Source: Desulfonatronum sp. (GTDB lineage: Bacteria > Desulfobacterota > Desulfovibrionia > Desulfovibrionales > Desulfonatronaceae). Taken from it: a DNA stretch of 6,154 nucleotides. Location: NCBI GenBank assembly GCA_007127655.1, contig SKYX01000241.1, positions 1 to 6,154 of the forward strand. Reading direction: 5' to 3'. A program made the translations under genes and the position numbers. The notes beneath the pieces were generated by a model. The model worked only from the letters and a program-made list of their open reading frames with translations, had not been told where the DNA came from and ran no database searches. Below, piece by piece: positions 5,049-6,154 of the stretch; positions within the stretch are counted from its first letter, which is position 1; each line of letters opens with the position of its first letter.

Positions 5049-6154
5049 ATGCATTTTTTAAACGATATATCCTGTGAACATATCATGGACAGCCTTGCCG
5101 ACGGGGTGTTCACCGTGGACAAGGATTGGAACATCACCTTTTTCAACCGCGCGGCCTGCGATATTACCGGTGTATTGAAGGACGAGGCTTTGGGGCGGAA
5201 GTGCTGGGAAGTTTTTCGATCCAGCATCTGCGACGGGGCCTGTGCCCTGAAGGCCTCTCTGGAGGCCGGGGAAAGCCGCGCCAATCGGTCGCTGTATTTC
5301 GTCCGCAGCGATGGAACACGGGTGCCCATCAGCATCAACGCCGCTCCGTTGCGGGACCGGCGGGGCAAAATCGTGGGCGGAGTGGAGACGTTTCGCGACC
5401 TTTCGGCCCTGCGTCAGATCCAGAAAAAGCTGGATGGGTTGTACCGGGTGGAGGATATCATCAGCAAGAGTCCGGTGTTTCAGCGAACCTTGAGCATCCT
5501 GCCCCAGATCGCGGCCAGCGGATCCACGGTGCTTTTGCTCGGCGAGTCGGGCACGGGCAAGGAGTTGGTGGCCCGGGCGATCCACAATCTGAGTGGCCGC
5601 AACGGCAAACCGTTCGTGGCCGTGAATTGCGGGGCCCTACCGGAGCAGTTGCTGGAAAGCGAACTGTTCGGCCACAAGGCCGGGGCTTTTACGGACGCCA
5701 AGCGGGACAAGCCGGGCCGGTTCCAGACAGCCGACGGTGGGACCTTGTTTCTCGACGAAATCGGCGACATGCCCCTGGCCCTGCAGGTCAAGATTCTGCG
5801 CGTCTTGCAGGAAAAGGTGGTTGAGCCTCTGGGGGCGGTACGCGGCGTGCCGGTGAACGTCCGGGTCGTCGCGGCCACCAACAAGGATCTCGAGGATATG
5901 GTCGCCCGCCAGGAGTTCCGGGGGGATCTCTATTACCGTTTGAACGTGGTCCGTCTGGTCCTGCCGCCCTTGCGGGAGCGACCGGAGGACGTCCCGCTGC
6001 TGGTCCAGCATGTGGTCAAGCGCCAGAACGTATTGACCGGCAAGGACATTCAGGGAGTGACGGAAGACGTGATGCGCCTGCTGGTACGTCATCCGTTCCC
6101 AGGCAACGTCCGGGAGTTGGAAAACATCATTGAATACGCGTTCATCCTTTGTCC
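5049..6154 (+). CDS. PAS-AAA+ sigma-54-dependent transcriptional activator, 3' end cut by window edge
   Basis: The frame runs 368 codons from ATG 5049 (TGAGG five bases upstream; in-frame stop at 5028) to the right edge. A PAS domain (about 8-120) carries C52, C61 and C65. The AAA+ domain has Walker A GESGTGKE (165-172), GAFTDA (212-217, a variant of the sigma-54-contacting GAFTGA loop), Walker B GTLFLDEIGD (231-240), the arginine-bearing segment FRGDLYYRLNV (290-300), and sensor II PGNVRELEN (351-359). The C-terminal DNA-binding helix-turn-helix lies beyond the edge. Such proteins are cytoplasmic enhancer-binding activators that hydrolyse ATP to open sigma-54 promoters. There is no N-terminal receiver domain, so its signal should reach it through the PAS domain, not by phosphorylation. 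It is divergent from the kinase operon. Target genes unknown. Confidence 0.95.
   Translation, partial: MHFLNDISCEHIMDSLADGVFTVDKDWNITFFNRAACDITGVLKDEALGRKCWEVFRSSICDGACALKASLEAGESRANRSLYFVRSDGTRVPISINAAPLRDRRGKIVGGVETFRDLSALRQIQKKLDGLYRVEDIISKSPVFQRTLSILPQIAASGSTVLLLGESGTGKELVARAIHNLSGRNGKPFVAVNCGALPEQLLESELFGHKAGAFTDAKRDKPGRFQTADGGTLFLDEIGDMPLALQVKILRVLQEKVVEPLGAVRGVPVNVRVVAATNKDLEDMVARQEFRGDLYYRLNVVRLVLPPLRERPEDVPLLVQHVVKRQNVLTGKDIQGVTEDVMRLLVRHPFPGNVRELENIIEYAFILC

Noticed and set aside
4790..5368. Minus-strand frame of 192 codons over the activator start
   Set aside because: It is antisense to the PAS domain of the activator, and its S/R/K-rich composition looks non-coding.
1895..6154. 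Kinase and divergent sigma-54 activator as a cognate two-component pair
   Set aside because: The activator has no receiver domain, so it cannot accept the phosphoryl group in the usual way.

Overview
The window looks like chromosome from a sulfate-reducing member of the Desulfovibrionales, or a close deltaproteobacterial relative. The reasons are a periplasmic tetraheme cytochrome c3, a tryptophan-rich repeat protein matching the TmcD subunit of the Tmc transmembrane redox complex, a sensor kinase with c-type heme motifs, a PAS-type sigma-54 activator, and GC-rich coding DNA beside AT-rich spacers. The organism call is inference from gene content.

Left part, minus strand, read right to left: a PAS/HAMP sensor histidine kinase with two periplasmic heme-binding motifs (4276-1895), a 140-nt spacer, a type II-like tetraheme cytochrome c3 (tmcA-like, 1754-1353), a 113-nt spacer, and a tmcD-like gene (1239 to beyond position 1). 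The two spacers flanking the cytochrome gene carry a shared element, CCGTTGA-(2 to 4 nt)-CACATCACGG. In each spacer it overlaps a potential stem-loop. No tmcB or tmcC lies between the tmcA-like and tmcD-like genes, so if the complex is complete those subunits are encoded outside the window.

Middle part, 4277-5048: a 772-nt divergent intergenic region. Its left half is AT-rich and holds a candidate sigma-70 promoter for the kinase operon, a Rex/CRP-like imperfect dyad on its -10, a 17-bp inverted repeat and a 12-bp palindrome at the kinase ribosome binding site. A GC-rich island at about 4700-4920 contains a candidate 59-codon minus-strand ORF with a good Shine-Dalgarno site, ending at an intrinsic-terminator-like hairpin. 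It could instead be a small RNA gene.

Right part, plus strand: a PAS-AAA+ sigma-54-dependent activator (5049 to the right edge) preceded by a candidate sigma-70 promoter and a leader hairpin. It has no receiver domain, so it should respond through its cysteine-containing PAS domain rather than by phosphorylation from the neighbouring kinase.

Taken together, the locus reads as a redox module: a periplasmic electron carrier and its cytoplasmic complex partner, downstream of a heme-containing kinase and divergent from a sigma-54 regulator. Which genes the two regulators control cannot be read from the window.
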